From: Neogemmobacter tilapiae
GTDB taxonomy: Bacteria; Pseudomonadota; Alphaproteobacteria; Rhodobacterales; Rhodobacteraceae
DNA length: 64,000 nt
Assembly (NCBI RefSeq): GCF_014652215.1
Contig: NZ_BMYJ01000012.1
Location: 20,426 to 84,425, forward strand
Direction: 5' to 3'
A model generated the notes under the pieces. That model saw only the letters and a program-made list of their open reading frames with translations. It was not told the origin of the DNA and searched no databases. The translations under genes and the position numbers were made by a program. The first letter of the stretch is position 1. Each line of letters begins with the position of its first letter. This document shows, in pieces, positions 1 to 12,039 of the stretch.

Positions 1-28
1 TGCGGCCTTTCCTTTGACGAAACGCAGA

Positions 29-2567
<2,539 letters not shown>

Positions 2568-2581
2568 GGTTCAGGTTCCGC

Positions 2582-3121
2582 CTATTGTTGCAGGGCTTCG
2601 TATTCGATCTTTTCGACCTGCGCGCCCTGCAAGGCGGCAATCCGTTTGATCAGCTCGGCCAGCCCCTGCAACAGAAGCAGGGCAAAACCAAAGGGCATCA
2701 AGGCCTTGACTGGCCAATAGGGCAGGCCCCCGGCGTTGGAGGACATTTCGGCGTCCATGTAGCTTTTCAGAAAGAAGGACCAGCCGAGCCAGATCATCAC
2801 GCTGACAGAGGGGATGAGAAAGAAGATGATGCCAAAGACATCGACCCAAAGTTTGCCGCGGGGCGAGTAGCTGCCATAGAGCATGTCAACGCGGACATGG
2901 CCGTTGACTTGCAGGACATGGGCGCTGGCCAGCATGAAAATGCCCGCGAACAATTGCCACTGGATTTCGAGCCAAGCGTTGGAGCTGAGGTCAAAAGCAT
3001 AGCGCGAAACGGCGTTGAAGGCGCTGATCGTGCAGGTGGCCAGCACCAGAACGGCGGCAATATAGGCAAAGAACCGGCTGATACGGTCCACATAGCTGGT
3101 CAGGCGCAGCAAAGCCGCCAT
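2582..3121 (-). CDS. dctQ: TRAP transporter small permease, DctQ family
   Basis: Small membrane subunit of the TRAP system, 179 residues with four hydrophobic segments, the family pattern. The start at 3121 (MAALLRLTSY) is preferred over an upstream in-frame ATG because a clear GGAGGAGAAC ribosome site sits just before it. Residues around FNAVSRYAF and the paired Trp-Gln motif (WLEIQWQLF) are typical of DctQ. First gene of the operon; its promoter must lie in the 213-base gap shared with the divergent haloperoxidase gene. Confidence 0.93.
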   Translation of the reverse strand: MAALLRLTSYVDRISRFFAYIAAVLVLATCTISAFNAVSRYAFDLSSNAWLEIQWQLFAGIFMLASAHVLQVNGHVRVDMLYGSYSPRGKLWVDVFGIIFFLIPSVSVMIWLGWSFFLKSYMDAEMSSNAGGLPYWPVKALMPFGFALLLLQGLAELIKRIAALQGAQVEKIEYEALQQ

Positions 3122-3334
3122 TCCGTTCTCCTCCCCTGGGTCAGTCTTGCAGGCCGTCTGATGCAACCTTTGGGGACAAGCGTAACGAAGGCGGGAAACA
3201 ATGCAAGGGCGGATAGTTGCGACGTTCCGTCACAATGGCAAGGCTTTGCCGGGTTGGGGCGCTAACAGGACGCTTGCGATGAAAAAGGCGGCATGCTTCT
3301 GTGTTGCCCGAGGAAAACGCTTGGGAGGGCGGCT
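3122..3334. other. Divergent intergenic region between dctQ and the haloperoxidase gene
   Basis: About 213 bases without a convincing gene. It must hold the promoters of both flanking units, but I see no strong consensus hexamers or palindrome. A short in-frame extension of the haloperoxidase ORF enters its right end. Confidence 0.5.
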
Positions 3335-4642
3335 GTGAACAGACGGGAATTCGGTTTGGGCGCGGCGGCGCTGGCGGCAACGATTTCGACGCCGGTTTGG
3401 GCACAAAGCGGGGGGATGAGCCGCGAAAAGGTGTTGCACGACTGGTATCGGCTGGTGCTGGAACTGGTGCGGCATACGGCGACCTATACGCCGCCCGTGG
3501 CGAGCCGGGCCTTTGCCTATCTGGGAATCATCGCGCATGAGGCGACGGCGGGTGACATTCCCTTGGCGGGGGCTTCGCTTTACCGCCAATTGCCGGGCTA
3601 TGCGTTTCCGCCGGTGACGGCGATGGCGCTGGATCATGCGGTGGTGCTGCATGGGGCGATGGCGCATGCCGTGAACCATTTCTTCGGCAACACGGGGCCG
3701 ACGGGGCAGCGAGCCATCAAGGCGATGGACGACCGGATGATGCAGGCCCTGCTGCAAGGCACGCCGATGAACCCCGAAGGTTCGCGCGGCTGGGGCAAGG
3801 CGGTGGCGCAACATGTGATCGACTGGTCGGCCAATGACGGCGGTGCGGTGGTCGAAAACATGGGGTTCCCGCGCGAATTTGCCTTGGCCGAAGGGCCGGG
3901 GAAATGGGTGCCAACCAATGCGGTTCGCCAGCAACAATTGCCGCTTTTGCCGGGCTGGGGCAACAACCGGACCTTTGCGGCCCCGTCGAATGTGGCCTGC
4001 GCATTGGCAGCCCCTGTGGAATATAGCGAAGACCCGGCCTCGGGCTTTTATGCCGAAGCGAATGAGGTTTACGAGACGACCAAGGCGCTGACGGATGATC
4101 AAAAGGCGATTGCGCGGTTCTGGTCGGATGATCCGATGCTGTCGCCCACACCGCCGGGTCACTGGATCAGCATTGCGATGCAATTGCTGGAAGCAGAGCA
4201 AGCCCCGATTCAAAAACGGGCGGCGGTGATGGCGGGGCTGGGGATTGCGGTGGCGGATGCGTTCATCTGCTGCTGGCATGACAAGTTTCAGGTGAACCTG
4301 TTGCGGCCGATCACCTATATCCGGGCGCATATTGATGCGAAATGGACGCCTTTGCTGAACACGCCGCCCTTCCCTGAATATCCCAGCGGCCATTCGGTGC
4401 AGTCGGGGGCGGCGCAGGTGGTGATGGATCGCTTTTTTGGGGCAGATTTCGGCTTTACCGATGAAACTGGCACGGCGGATGGGCTAAAGCCGCGATCCTT
4501 TACCAGTTTCAAACATGCGGCGGATGAGGCGGGGATTTCGCGGCTGTATGGGGGCATCCATTTCCGGGCCGCGATTGACCGGGGATTGGAACAGGGCCGT
4601 TGCATCGGGGCCTTTGCCGCCAATCTGAAGTTCGAGGTGTAA
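3335..4642 (+). CDS. Vanadium-dependent haloperoxidase / PAP2-family enzyme, Tat-exported
   Basis: Predicted exported enzyme of 435 residues. The GTG at 3335 is chosen because GGGAGGG precedes it and translation then begins NRREFGLG, a Tat signal followed by a hydrophobic Ala-rich stretch ending near VWAQ. The vanadate/phosphate-site motifs of the PAP2/haloperoxidase superfamily are present: Lys317 and Arg324 in KFQVNLLRP, Ser351-Gly-His353 in YPSGH, and Arg403 and His409 in SRLYGGIHF with a downstream Asp. The layout matches bacterial vanadium chloro/bromoperoxidase-like proteins rather than small PAP2 phosphatases. Halide specificity, or a purely phosphatase role, cannot be read from the sequence. 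The next gene starts one base after its stop, so the two are surely co-transcribed. Confidence 0.88.
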   Translation: MNRREFGLGAAALAATISTPVWAQSGGMSREKVLHDWYRLVLELVRHTATYTPPVASRAFAYLGIIAHEATAGDIPLAGASLYRQLPGYAFPPVTAMALDHAVVLHGAMAHAVNHFFGNTGPTGQRAIKAMDDRMMQALLQGTPMNPEGSRGWGKAVAQHVIDWSANDGGAVVENMGFPREFALAEGPGKWVPTNAVRQQQLPLLPGWGNNRTFAAPSNVACALAAPVEYSEDPASGFYAEANEVYETTKALTDDQKAIARFWSDDPMLSPTPPGHWISIAMQLLEAEQAPIQKRAAVMAGLGIAVADAFICCWHDKFQVNLLRPITYIRAHIDAKWTPLLNTPPFPEYPSGHSVQSGAAQVVMDRFFGADFGFTDETGTADGLKPRSFTSFKHAADEAGISRLYGGIHFRAAIDRGLEQGRCIGAFAANLKFEV

Positions 4643-4643
4643 G

Positions 4644-6197
4644 ATGCGCAGTCTGATCTTGATGGCGGCGGTCGCCAGTCCCGCGATGGCGGAAACCCCG
4701 AGCTTTACTGACGAAACCGCCAGCGCGGGGATCGTGCATTCCTATGATGGCGATTGGGAATATATGGTGGGCGGGGGCGTTGCGAGCTTTGACTGCAACG
4801 ACGACCGGGCACCGGATCTGGTGATGGCGGGGGGGACTTCGCCTGCGGCGCTGTTCGTGAACCAATCGGCGCGGGGCGGGGCTTTGGCCTTTGCCAAGAC
4901 GGCGGCGGGGATCGAGGATGTGGCGGTGACGGGGTTCTATCCCTTGGACATCGACAATGATGGGATCATCGATCTGGTCATGCTGAAGGTCGGGGCGAAC
5001 AAGGTTCTGAAGGGGCTGGGGAATTGCCAGTTTAAGGATGCCAGCGCCGATTGGGGTTTTGACGGGGGCGATGCTTGGTCCACCGCCTTTGCGGCGACTT
5101 GGGAAAAGGGGGCCGTCTGGCCGACGCTGGCCATCGGCAATTATGTGGACCGCAAGGAGGAGGCCTTTCCTTGGGGCAGTTGCACGGACAACTGGTTACA
5201 TCGGGGGGGCGACAAGGGCTTTGCGGCCCCAGTGGCGCTGAAACCCAGTTTCTGTGCGCTGTCGATGCTGTTCACCGATTGGAACCTGTCGGGGACGCCC
5301 GCGCTGCGGGTGTCGAATGACCGGGAATATTACAAGGGCGGGACGGAGCAGATGTGGCATGTGGAGGCGGGGGCGGAACCCCGGCTTTACAGCGCGGATG
5401 AAGGCTGGCGGCCGCTGAAGATCTGGGGGATGGGCATTGCCAGCAGCGATGTGAATGGCGATGGCTATCCGGATTATTTCCTGACCAGCATGGCGGATAA
5501 CAAGTTGCAGGTGCTGACCGCGCAGGAAGGTGAGAAGAAGCCGCAGTTCGATGATGTGGCGTTCAAGCGGGGGGTGACGGCACACCGGCCTTTCATGGGG
5601 GATGATCTGAATCCTTCGACCGCTTGGCACGCGCAGTTTGCCGATGTGAACAACGATGGGTTTGACGATCTGTTCATCGCCAAGGGCAATGTCAGCGCGA
5701 TGCCCGACTTTGCCATGAAAGACCCGAACAACCTGCTTTTGGGCGCGGCGGATGGGGTTTTTGTTGAAGTGGCCGACAAGGCCGGGGTGGCGAGCGTGGG
5801 GCAAGCACGAGGCGCGATTGTCGATGACTTCAACCTCGACGGTTGGCCCGATCTGGCGGTGGTGAACCGGAATGGTCCGGCGGAAATCTGGCGGAACAAC
5901 GGGGGGACGGGGCATTGGCTGATGCTGCGCTTGGCGCAGGAGGGGGCCAACCGTGATGCGATTGGCGCTTGGATCGAATTGAAACTGGGCGAGCGGGTGA
6001 TCCGGCGTGAGGTGACCTCGGGCGGGGGGCATGTCAGCGGGGCCTTGGGCTGGCGGCATCTGGGGCTGGGTGCGGCAGAGAAGGCCGAGGTGCGGGTGAT
6101 CTGGCCGGATGGGGCCGAGGGCGACTGGCAGGAACTGGTGGCGGATCAGTTCTATGACCTGCCGCAAAAAGCGGCAGCGGTGGTTTGGACGCCGTGA
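4644..6197 (+). CDS. CRTAC1-like FG-GAP/VCBS propeller protein with ASPIC/UnbV domain
   Basis: Secreted protein of 517 residues with a short signal peptide (MRSLILMAAVASPAMA). The body carries repeated calcium-binding-type Asp loops of the FG-GAP/VCBS family (DIDNDGIIDLVM, DVNGDGYPDYF, DVNNDGFDDLF, DFNLDGWPDLAV), implying a seven-bladed propeller. The C-terminal 90 residues (NNGGTGHWLMLRL to DQFYDL) match the ASPIC/UnbV domain that closes CRTAC1 proteins. It follows the haloperoxidase gene with one base between them. Its function is not established; it may be an extracellular partner or scaffold for that enzyme, which is inference from the pairing. Confidence 0.85.
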   Translation: MRSLILMAAVASPAMAETPSFTDETASAGIVHSYDGDWEYMVGGGVASFDCNDDRAPDLVMAGGTSPAALFVNQSARGGALAFAKTAAGIEDVAVTGFYPLDIDNDGIIDLVMLKVGANKVLKGLGNCQFKDASADWGFDGGDAWSTAFAATWEKGAVWPTLAIGNYVDRKEEAFPWGSCTDNWLHRGGDKGFAAPVALKPSFCALSMLFTDWNLSGTPALRVSNDREYYKGGTEQMWHVEAGAEPRLYSADEGWRPLKIWGMGIASSDVNGDGYPDYFLTSMADNKLQVLTAQEGEKKPQFDDVAFKRGVTAHRPFMGDDLNPSTAWHAQFADVNNDGFDDLFIAKGNVSAMPDFAMKDPNNLLLGAADGVFVEVADKAGVASVGQARGAIVDDFNLDGWPDLAVVNRNGPAEIWRNNGGTGHWLMLRLAQEGANRDAIGAWIELKLGERVIRREVTSGGGHVSGALGWRHLGLGAAEKAEVRVIWPDGAEGDWQELVADQFYDLPQKAAAVVWTP

Positions 6198-6254
6198 TAG
6201 GCTTGTATTAACGGTAAACATGGGCATAATCCGCTGAAAAGGGGAAGGATGCCT

Positions 6255-6683
6255 ATGTTCACCGGCCTGTCGCATGTCGCGTTGAAAGTCACTAATCTGG
6301 ACAGGACGCTGGCGTTTTACGGCCAGTTGGGCCTGCGTGAGATGTTCCGGCTGCACAAGGACGATGGCCAAGTCTGGCTGGTCTATCTGCGGATCACCGA
6401 CACGCAATATCTGGAAATTTTTCCAGGCGCGGAAAATGACCGTGCGCCGGGGTGGAATGCCAATGGCACCAACCATCTGTGTCTGACTGTGGCCAATTTG
6501 CAGGATACGGTGGCGGAATTGCATCGGCTGGGCATTCCGCTGCTGATCGAACCGCAGCGCGTGCTGGACGGCAATTGGCAGGCTTGGATAGAGGATCCCG
6601 ATGGAAACCGGCTGGAGCTGGTGGAGTTGGACGCCGATTGCCTGCAATTGCAGGCCATCGCGCGGCTGAGGGCAGAAGGGTAA
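6255..6683 (+). CDS. VOC-family (glyoxalase/dioxygenase-fold) protein
   Basis: A 142-residue vicinal-oxygen-chelate protein with two beta-alpha-beta-beta-beta units. Candidate metal ligands are His8 in LSHVALKV, a Glu in YLEIFPG, His in NHLCLTV and Glu in NRLELVEL. The ATG at 6255 is six bases after GGGGAAGG and is preferred over the ATG at 6249, which is too close. It precedes a LacI regulator by nine bases, so the two form a small operon beside the deoxy-sugar locus. The substrate is unknown; detoxification of a reactive aldehyde or a ring-opening step are both possible. Confidence 0.82.
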   Translation: MFTGLSHVALKVTNLDRTLAFYGQLGLREMFRLHKDDGQVWLVYLRITDTQYLEIFPGAENDRAPGWNANGTNHLCLTVANLQDTVAELHRLGIPLLIEPQRVLDGNWQAWIEDPDGNRLELVELDADCLQLQAIARLRAEG

Positions 6684-6692
6684 AGGTTGGGT

Positions 6693-7703
6693 ATGGTCAC
6701 AAGGCTGAAGGACATCGCCGCAAAGGCCGGGTTTTCGGTGAACACCGTGTCACTGGCCCTGCGCGACAGCCCCCGCATCCCCGAGGAAACGCGGACAACC
6801 ATCAAGACCATTGCCCGGAACCTGAACTATACCCCGAACGAAGTGGCGAAATCGCTGGTGGCGCGGGAAACGCGGACCGTGGGGCTGATCCTGACCTCGG
6901 TCACGAACCCGGTGCTGGCGCAGGTGGCGCATCAGGTGGAACGCTGGCTTTCGCAAAAGGGCTATGGCACCTTGTTTGCCAGTTCCAACAATGATCCGGA
7001 CGAGGAACAGCGCGTGATCGACATGTTCCGCGCGCGGCGGGTGGATGGGATTTTGGCCTATCCCTGCAACCATCAGGATCTGGAACGCTTTCGCCAGTTG
7101 CGGGCGGGGGGGATGCCGGTGGTGATGCTGGTGGACGACCCGGAGGGGGGCGTCGATTCTGTGGCGATTGACGAACCAGCGGGGGCGGAAAAGGCGGTGG
7201 CGCATCTGCTGGCCTTGGGCCATCGGCGGATCGGGCTTTTGGATGCCGCATCGAGCAAGGGGAATATCAAGAAAAGGGCGGGCTATCTGGCGGCCTTGGC
7301 CAAGGCGGGGGTGACGCCAGAACCGGACTGGATCATCGACCCACGGGAGCATTCGCTGGAGGCCGGGCGGCGGGCGCTGGGCGAGTTGCTGGCGCGGAAG
7401 ACCGGGGTGACGGCGGTTTTCGCGGTGAATGACATGCTGGCGCTGGGGGCGGCGCATCACGCCGTGACAAGCGGGCTGCGCCTGCCGGAAGATCTGGCGA
7501 TTGTGGGCTTTGACAACATCGACTTTGCGCGGCTGGCGATGATCCCCCTGACCTCGATCCAGTATGAGGTGGAGCAGTTGGTCGATGGGGCTGCGGCGCG
7601 GGTGCTGGAGCTGATCGCGCGGGCGGCGGACCTGCCACCGCCACAGAATGTGCAGATTGACCCGGCGCTGATGGTGCGGGCCAGCACTCAGCCCAAGCCG
7701 TAA
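6693..7703 (+). CDS. LacI-family transcriptional regulator
   Basis: A 336-residue one-component repressor. The N-terminal helix-turn-helix (RLKDIAAKAGFSVNTVSLALRD) is followed by the hinge and a periplasmic-binding-protein-like effector domain with the family phrases TRTVGLILTSVTNPV, FAVNDMLALGA and IVGFDNIDFA. The ATG at 6693 has AAAGG six bases upstream; a TTG two codons earlier is less likely. It is convergent with the lactonase gene, the stop regions overlapping by 16 bases. It probably responds to a sugar handled by the adjacent locus, which also has its own GntR regulator. Confidence 0.93.
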   Translation: MVTRLKDIAAKAGFSVNTVSLALRDSPRIPEETRTTIKTIARNLNYTPNEVAKSLVARETRTVGLILTSVTNPVLAQVAHQVERWLSQKGYGTLFASSNNDPDEEQRVIDMFRARRVDGILAYPCNHQDLERFRQLRAGGMPVVMLVDDPEGGVDSVAIDEPAGAEKAVAHLLALGHRRIGLLDAASSKGNIKKRAGYLAALAKAGVTPEPDWIIDPREHSLEAGRRALGELLARKTGVTAVFAVNDMLALGAAHHAVTSGLRLPEDLAIVGFDNIDFARLAMIPLTSIQYEVEQLVDGAAARVLELIARAADLPPPQNVQIDPALMVRASTQPKP

Positions 7704-8509
7704 AAGCGGCGGGCGTTGGCGTCGAAGATTTTCGAATGCTGCGCCGGGGGGACAAGCGACAAGGCCGTCGCCAGATTGGTGGCATAGTCGCTGGCCAGCT
7801 GGAGAACCGGCCAATCGCTGCCCCAGATCACGCGATCAGGGCCAAAGGCTTGCAAGATATGGGCGGCGAAGGGGGCGAGGTCGGCGGTTTGCCAATCAGG
7901 CCCGATTTCGGTGACCATGCCCGAGAGTTTGCACCAGACATTGGGCAGCTTGGCCAGTGCCGCCATCCCCTCGGCCCAGGCGGGATCGGGGCTTTGGCCT
8001 TGGCCCATGCGGGGTTTGGCGATGTGGTCGATGAGGATCGGCAGATCGGGATAACGCAGGGCCAGCAGGGCGATGACGGGCAGGTGGCGCGGCTGGATCA
8101 GAGCGTCAAAGCGAAGGCCGGTGGCCTGCATATGCGACAGGGCCGGGGCTGCCGCTGGATCGAGAATCCAATCGGTGCGGTCGATGTTTTGCAGCATGGG
8201 GCGCAGGCCCTTGAGCATCGGGTCGGCGCGCAGGCGGTCGATGGTGGGGATGGCATCGGCGGTGGTCAGATCGACCCAGCCGACGACACCCGCGACGAAA
8301 TCGGTTTGCTTGGCGAGGGCCAGCAGAAATTCGGTTTCGGCAGTGGTGGGTGTGGCCTGAACCAGAACGGTTTTCTGAACCCCTGCGGCGGCCAGCAGGG
8401 GGCGCAAATCTTCGGGCCCGAAATCGCGGAAGATGGGGGCGACGCTGGCGTTGGGCCAGTCATAATCGCCCCGGTCCAGCCGCCAGAAATGTTGATGTGC
8501 GTCGATCAT
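7688..8509 (-). CDS. Amidohydrolase-family sugar lactonase (COG3618), probable L-fuconolactonase
   Basis: A 273-residue metal-dependent TIM-barrel hydrolase of amidohydrolase family 2. It opens MIDAHQHFWRL, where the HxH pair binds metal, and ends with the WGSDWPVL motif carrying the catalytic Asp. The start at 8509 is supported by the AGGGGGCAAT site before it. Members of this family hydrolyse L-fucono-1,5-lactone, L-rhamnonolactone and similar lactones. With the L-fucose-type genes to the right, opening of L-fuconolactone to L-fuconate is the best fit, although substrate choice is inferred from context. It is co-directional with the GntR gene, 8 bases downstream of it. Confidence 0.85.
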   Translation of the reverse strand: MIDAHQHFWRLDRGDYDWPNASVAPIFRDFGPEDLRPLLAAAGVQKTVLVQATPTTAETEFLLALAKQTDFVAGVVGWVDLTTADAIPTIDRLRADPMLKGLRPMLQNIDRTDWILDPAAAPALSHMQATGLRFDALIQPRHLPVIALLALRYPDLPILIDHIAKPRMGQGQSPDPAWAEGMAALAKLPNVWCKLSGMVTEIGPDWQTADLAPFAAHILQAFGPDRVIWGSDWPVLQLASDYATNLATALSLVPPAQHSKIFDANARRFYGLG

Positions 8510-8517
8510 ATTGCCCC

Positions 8518-9420
8518 CTAGGCCAGATGATTGACCCGCAAGGATGCGAGCAAGGTTTCTTTGGATGTCGCGAGATGGGCCTGCACGGCGGCGGTGGCTG
8601 CCTGCGGATCGCGCGAGCGCATGGCCGCGATGATGCGGCGGTGTTCGCCAATGGCGGCCTTGTTGCGGTCGCGTTCCAGCTGTTTGTCCCATTGGTAATG
8701 ATAGTGGAAAATCAGCGAGATGACCTTTTGGAAATCGACGACGAACCGGTTTTTGACGACGGCGTTGATGGCGGTGTGAAAGCGTTCGTCGAGGCGGGAA
8801 AAGTCGCGGAAATCGGTGTCGATGCGGTCCAAGAGGGCCAGATGTTCGCGTTCCAGCGCGTCGAGGTCGCGCCAGATGGGGTGGGTCTCGGGCAGGGTGG
8901 TGACGATGCGGGCGGCGTTCACCTCAAGCAGGGCCCGGAATTCGGAGAGTTCGACGGCGTAGTCGGGGGTAAAGCCCAAAAGCCGCCAGCCGCCTTGGGC
9001 GCGGCGTTCGACAAGGCCGAAATGGCCAAGACCGGCCAGAAACTCTTGTAACATATGGGGGGGGACAGAGAATTGCTTGGCCAGTTGGGCGACGTTCAGG
9101 CTGGTGCCTGCGGGCACGTCAAAGCGCAAAACCCAATCGAGGAAGCGATCCTCTAGCTCGCGCAGGGTGATGTATTCTTCGCGTTCGGTCAGGCGGTCTT
9201 CGGGGCGGATGGCGCGGATCAGGGGTTTGTGGCGACCGTCGAGGCCGATGACGCCGCCTTCCTCTAGCCGTTTCAGCGCGGCGCGAACGATGGTGCGGCT
9301 GACCTTGAGCGTTTCGGCCAGTTTCAATTCGGAAGGCAGGGCATCGCCGGGGGCAAGGCCTGCCATCTGATCGAGCAAAAGATTGTAGGCAGCGCGGAAG
9401 CGAACATCGGTGCGGGCCAT
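8518..9420 (-). CDS. GntR-family transcriptional regulator (FCD subfamily)
   Basis: A 300-residue regulator with an N-terminal winged helix (roughly residues 15-75, containing SELKLAETLKVSRTIVRAALKRLEE) and a C-terminal all-helical FCD ligand domain. The FCD part has the Asp/His metal-site phrases such as RLDERFHTAINAVV and a late His in VQAHLATSKE. The protein is longer than usual for FadR-type regulators because of an extra segment between the domains. It is divergent from the sugar operon beginning at 9527, the normal place for its regulator, and probably controls both itself with the lactonase and that operon. Confidence 0.92.
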   Translation of the reverse strand: MARTDVRFRAAYNLLLDQMAGLAPGDALPSELKLAETLKVSRTIVRAALKRLEEGGVIGLDGRHKPLIRAIRPEDRLTEREEYITLRELEDRFLDWVLRFDVPAGTSLNVAQLAKQFSVPPHMLQEFLAGLGHFGLVERRAQGGWRLLGFTPDYAVELSEFRALLEVNAARIVTTLPETHPIWRDLDALEREHLALLDRIDTDFRDFSRLDERFHTAINAVVKNRFVVDFQKVISLIFHYHYQWDKQLERDRNKAAIGEHRRIIAAMRSRDPQAATAAVQAHLATSKETLLASLRVNHLA

Positions 9421-9455
9421 CGGATGGTTCTTTTGTATGGTTTGATTAAAAACAG

Positions 9456-9483
9456 TTTACACGGCGCGCGAGTCGAGTCTAGT
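9456..9483 (+). promoter_or_regulatory. Possible promoter of the deoxy-sugar operon
   Basis: A TTTACA hexamer (9456-9461) and a TCTAGT hexamer (9478-9483) are separated by 16 bases, about 43 bases before the dehydrogenase start. TGATTAAA occurs on both sides of it (9443-9450 and 9492-9499), possible half-sites for the divergent GntR regulator. This is weak evidence based on hexamer match and position only. Confidence 0.3.
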
Positions 9484-9526
9484 GTTCTTTATGATTAAAG
9501 CCCGAAGGCGAGGGGAGGCGCTGGGA

Positions 9527-10522
9527 ATGGCACAGACGATGCTCTGCGGCACCTGCGTGTCGCCCGGCCAGTTTGAACTGACACCGGCGGAAATGCCGCA
9601 AACAGCGCCTGAAGGCTGGGTTCTGGTGGACATCACCGCCGCCGGCCTGTGCGGGACGGATTATCATATTTACGAGGGCAAGCACCCTTTTTTGCAATAT
9701 CCGCGTGTCATTGGGCATGAATTGTCGGGCCGGGTGGCCGTCAGCGCAGGGGATTGGGCGGCGGGTGTGCCGGTGGTGATCAACCCCTATCTGTCTTGCG
9801 GGGAATGCCGGGCCTGCCAGCGTGGCAAACCGAATTGCTGCACGCAGATTCAGGTGCTGGGCGTGCATCGCGATGGGGGCATGTGTTCGCGCATCGCGGT
9901 GCCTGCGGGCAATCTGTATGCGGCAGGCGATCTGGGGCCGGAAGCGGCGGCGATGGTGGAATTTCTGGCGATTGGCGCCCATGCCGTGCGGCGGGGCGAG
10001 GTAGCGGCGGGCGACCGTGTACTGGTGACGGGGGCGGGGCCGATTGGTTTGGGCGTGGCCCTGTTCGCCAAGGCGCGGGGGGCCGAGGTGCATTTGCTGG
10101 ACACAACGCCCGCGCGGCTGGAACAGGCGCGGGGTTTGGGTTTTGAGCATCTGCTGGGGGCGGTGGCCGCTGGTGATGGGTTCGACGTGGTGTTTGATGC
10201 GACAGGGAATGGCGCTGCGATGGAGGCGGGCTTTGCCCATGTGGCCCATGGCGGGACTTATGTTCTGGTGTCGGTCGTGCAGGGGAACATCACCTTTTCC
10301 GACCCCGAATTCCACAAGCGGGAAATGCGGCTGATCGGGTCGCGGAATGCGACGGCGGAGGACTTTGATACGGTGATGGAAGCGCTGCGTACGGGGGTGG
10401 TGTCATCCAAGGCGCTGCTGTCGGAGCGGATCACCCTGGTCGATTTGCCGGCGCGTCTGCCGGTTCTGGCGGCGGACCGGGGCAGCCTGATCAAGGCGAT
10501 TGTTGTGATGGAGGCCGCATGA
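9527..10522 (+). CDS. Zinc-binding MDR-family sugar/sugar-acid dehydrogenase (YjjN/LgoD-like)
   Basis: A 331-residue medium-chain dehydrogenase. It shows the catalytic zinc Cys and GHE motif (CGTDYH, GHELSGR), a four-Cys structural zinc lobe ([15 protein letters not shown]) and the nucleotide site GAGPIGLGV. The C-terminal phrase [10 protein letters not shown] followed by SRNATAEDF closely matches E. coli YjjN (L-galactonate 5-dehydrogenase), so oxidation of a secondary alcohol in an L-sugar or sugar acid is likely. The start at 9527 follows AGGGGAGG at 9511-9518. It is the first gene of the operon and overlaps the ABC ATPase gene by the ATGA at 10519. Exact substrate unknown. Confidence 0.85.
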   Translation: MAQTMLCGTCVSPGQFELTPAEMPQTAPEGWVLVDITAAGLCGTDYHIYEGKHPFLQYPRVIGHELSGRVAVSAGDWAAGVPVVINPYLSCGECRACQRGKPNCCTQIQVLGVHRDGGMCSRIAVPAGNLYAAGDLGPEAAAMVEFLAIGAHAVRRGEVAAGDRVLVTGAGPIGLGVALFAKARGAEVHLLDTTPARLEQARGLGFEHLLGAVAAGDGFDVVFDATGNGAAMEAGFAHVAHGGTYVLVSVVQGNITFSDPEFHKREMRLIGSRNATAEDFDTVMEALRTGVVSSKALLSERITLVDLPARLPVLAADRGSLIKAIVVMEAA

Positions 10523-12039
10523 ATCCCGTCATCCAGATGCACGGCATCGACAAGCGCTTTCCGGGCGTTCATGCGCTGAAATCCGTGCAATTCGATCTGA
10601 TCGCGGGTGAGGTTCACGCCCTCATGGGCGAGAATGGCGCGGGGAAATCGACGCTGATGAAGATCCTGTCGGGGATTTATCAGCCCGATGGCGGCACGAT
10701 CCGGGTGAACGGGGCCGAGGTGCGGATTGCGGGGCCGCGCGCGGCGCAGGGCCTTGGCATCGGGATCATCCATCAGGAACTGGCGCTGATGCCGGACCTG
10801 ACGGTGGCGCAGAACATCTTTATCGGGCGGGAACCGAAGAACCGCTTCGGCGTCCTGAATGAGGGCAAGCTGAATGCCGATGCGGCGGCGATCTTTCAGC
10901 AGATGAAAGTGGCGATTGATCCGCAGGCCGAGGTGCGGACGCTGACCATTGCGAAACAGCAGATGGTGGAGATTGCCAAGGCGCTGTCGTTCCGGTCCAG
11001 CATCCTGATCATGGACGAACCGACCGCCGCCCTGAACGACCGCGAAACGGATGAGCTGTTTGCCATCATCCGCGGCCTGCGCGGCGAAGGCGTGGGTGTG
11101 GTTTATATTTCCCACAAGATGGATGAAATCCGCCGCATTTCCGACCGGGTGACGGTGATGCGGGACGGGGCCTATGTCGGCACGGTGACGGCCGCCGATA
11201 CGCCGATTGAAACCATCATCAACATGATGGTGGGCCGCGATCTGGATCAATCGGTGGTGGATATTCCCGATCTGTCGGGGGCCGAGGTGGCCTTGCGGGT
11301 GCAGGGGTTGAACCGGGGCCGGGTGGTGCGGGATGTCAGCTTTGACCTGAAAAAGGGCGAGATTTTGGGGTTTGCGGGCCTGATGGGGGCCGGGCGGACC
11401 GAGGTGGCGCGGGTGATCTTTGGCGCGGACAAGCGCGAGAGTGGCGAGATCGAGGTGCATGGCCGCGCGGCGGCGATCCGCACACCGCAGGATGCCGTGA
11501 AGGCGGGGATTGGCTATCTGTCGGAAGACCGCAAGCATTTTGGTTTGGCGCTGGGTCTGGACGTGCGCAACAACATCGGCCTGACCGCCTTGGACAAGTT
11601 TTCCGACCGGGCGGGGCGGGTGAATGACAGTGCTTTGGCCAAGGTGGCGCGGGATTACATCGAAAGCCTGGCGATCCGCACGCCGTCGGACAAGCAAGAG
11701 GTGCGGTTGTTGTCGGGGGGCAATCAGCAAAAGGTGGTCATTGCGAAATGGCTTTTGCGCGATTGCGATATTCTGATCTTTGACGAACCGACACGCGGCA
11801 TCGATGTGGGGGCCAAGGCGGAAATCTATCGGCTTCTGGTTGATCTGGCTGCACAGGGCAAGGCGATCATTGTGATCAGCTCCGAACTGCCCGAAGTTCT
11901 GCGCCTGTCCCACCGTATCGCGGTGATGTGCGAAGGCCGCTTGACGGGCATTCTGCCCGGCGGCCCTGCCACATCGCAAACCGAAATCATGCGCCTTGCC
12001 ACCCAAAGGGATATGGCCAGCGAAGGAGCCCTGACATGA
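10519..12039 (+). CDS. Sugar ABC transporter ATPase, RbsA/MglA type
   Basis: A 506-residue duplicated ATPase that energises import of a monosaccharide. The first half has Walker A ([12 protein letters not shown], about residue 34) and Walker B ([12 protein letters not shown]). The second half has a divergent P-loop ([10 protein letters not shown]) but an intact signature (LSGGNQQK) and Walker B ([10 protein letters not shown]), the usual asymmetry of this family. It is coupled by ATGA overlaps to the dehydrogenase before it and the permease after it. Confidence 0.96.
   Translation: MNPVIQMHGIDKRFPGVHALKSVQFDLIAGEVHALMGENGAGKSTLMKILSGIYQPDGGTIRVNGAEVRIAGPRAAQGLGIGIIHQELALMPDLTVAQNIFIGREPKNRFGVLNEGKLNADAAAIFQQMKVAIDPQAEVRTLTIAKQQMVEIAKALSFRSSILIMDEPTAALNDRETDELFAIIRGLRGEGVGVVYISHKMDEIRRISDRVTVMRDGAYVGTVTAADTPIETIINMMVGRDLDQSVVDIPDLSGAEVALRVQGLNRGRVVRDVSFDLKKGEILGFAGLMGAGRTEVARVIFGADKRESGEIEVHGRAAAIRTPQDAVKAGIGYLSEDRKHFGLALGLDVRNNIGLTALDKFSDRAGRVNDSALAKVARDYIESLAIRTPSDKQEVRLLSGGNQQKVVIAKWLLRDCDILIFDEPTRGIDVGAKAEIYRLLVDLAAQGKAIIVISSELPEVLRLSHRIAVMCEGRLTGILPGGPATSQTEIMRLATQRDMASEGALT

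Noticed and set aside
3230..4393. 387-codon minus-strand ORF opposite the haloperoxidase
   Set aside because: Arg/His/Pro-rich translation with no family features; antisense shadow of a gene with clear motifs.
5196..6647. 483-codon minus-strand ORF opposite the CRTAC1-like and VOC genes
   Set aside because: Spans two confident genes on the other strand and is compositionally implausible.
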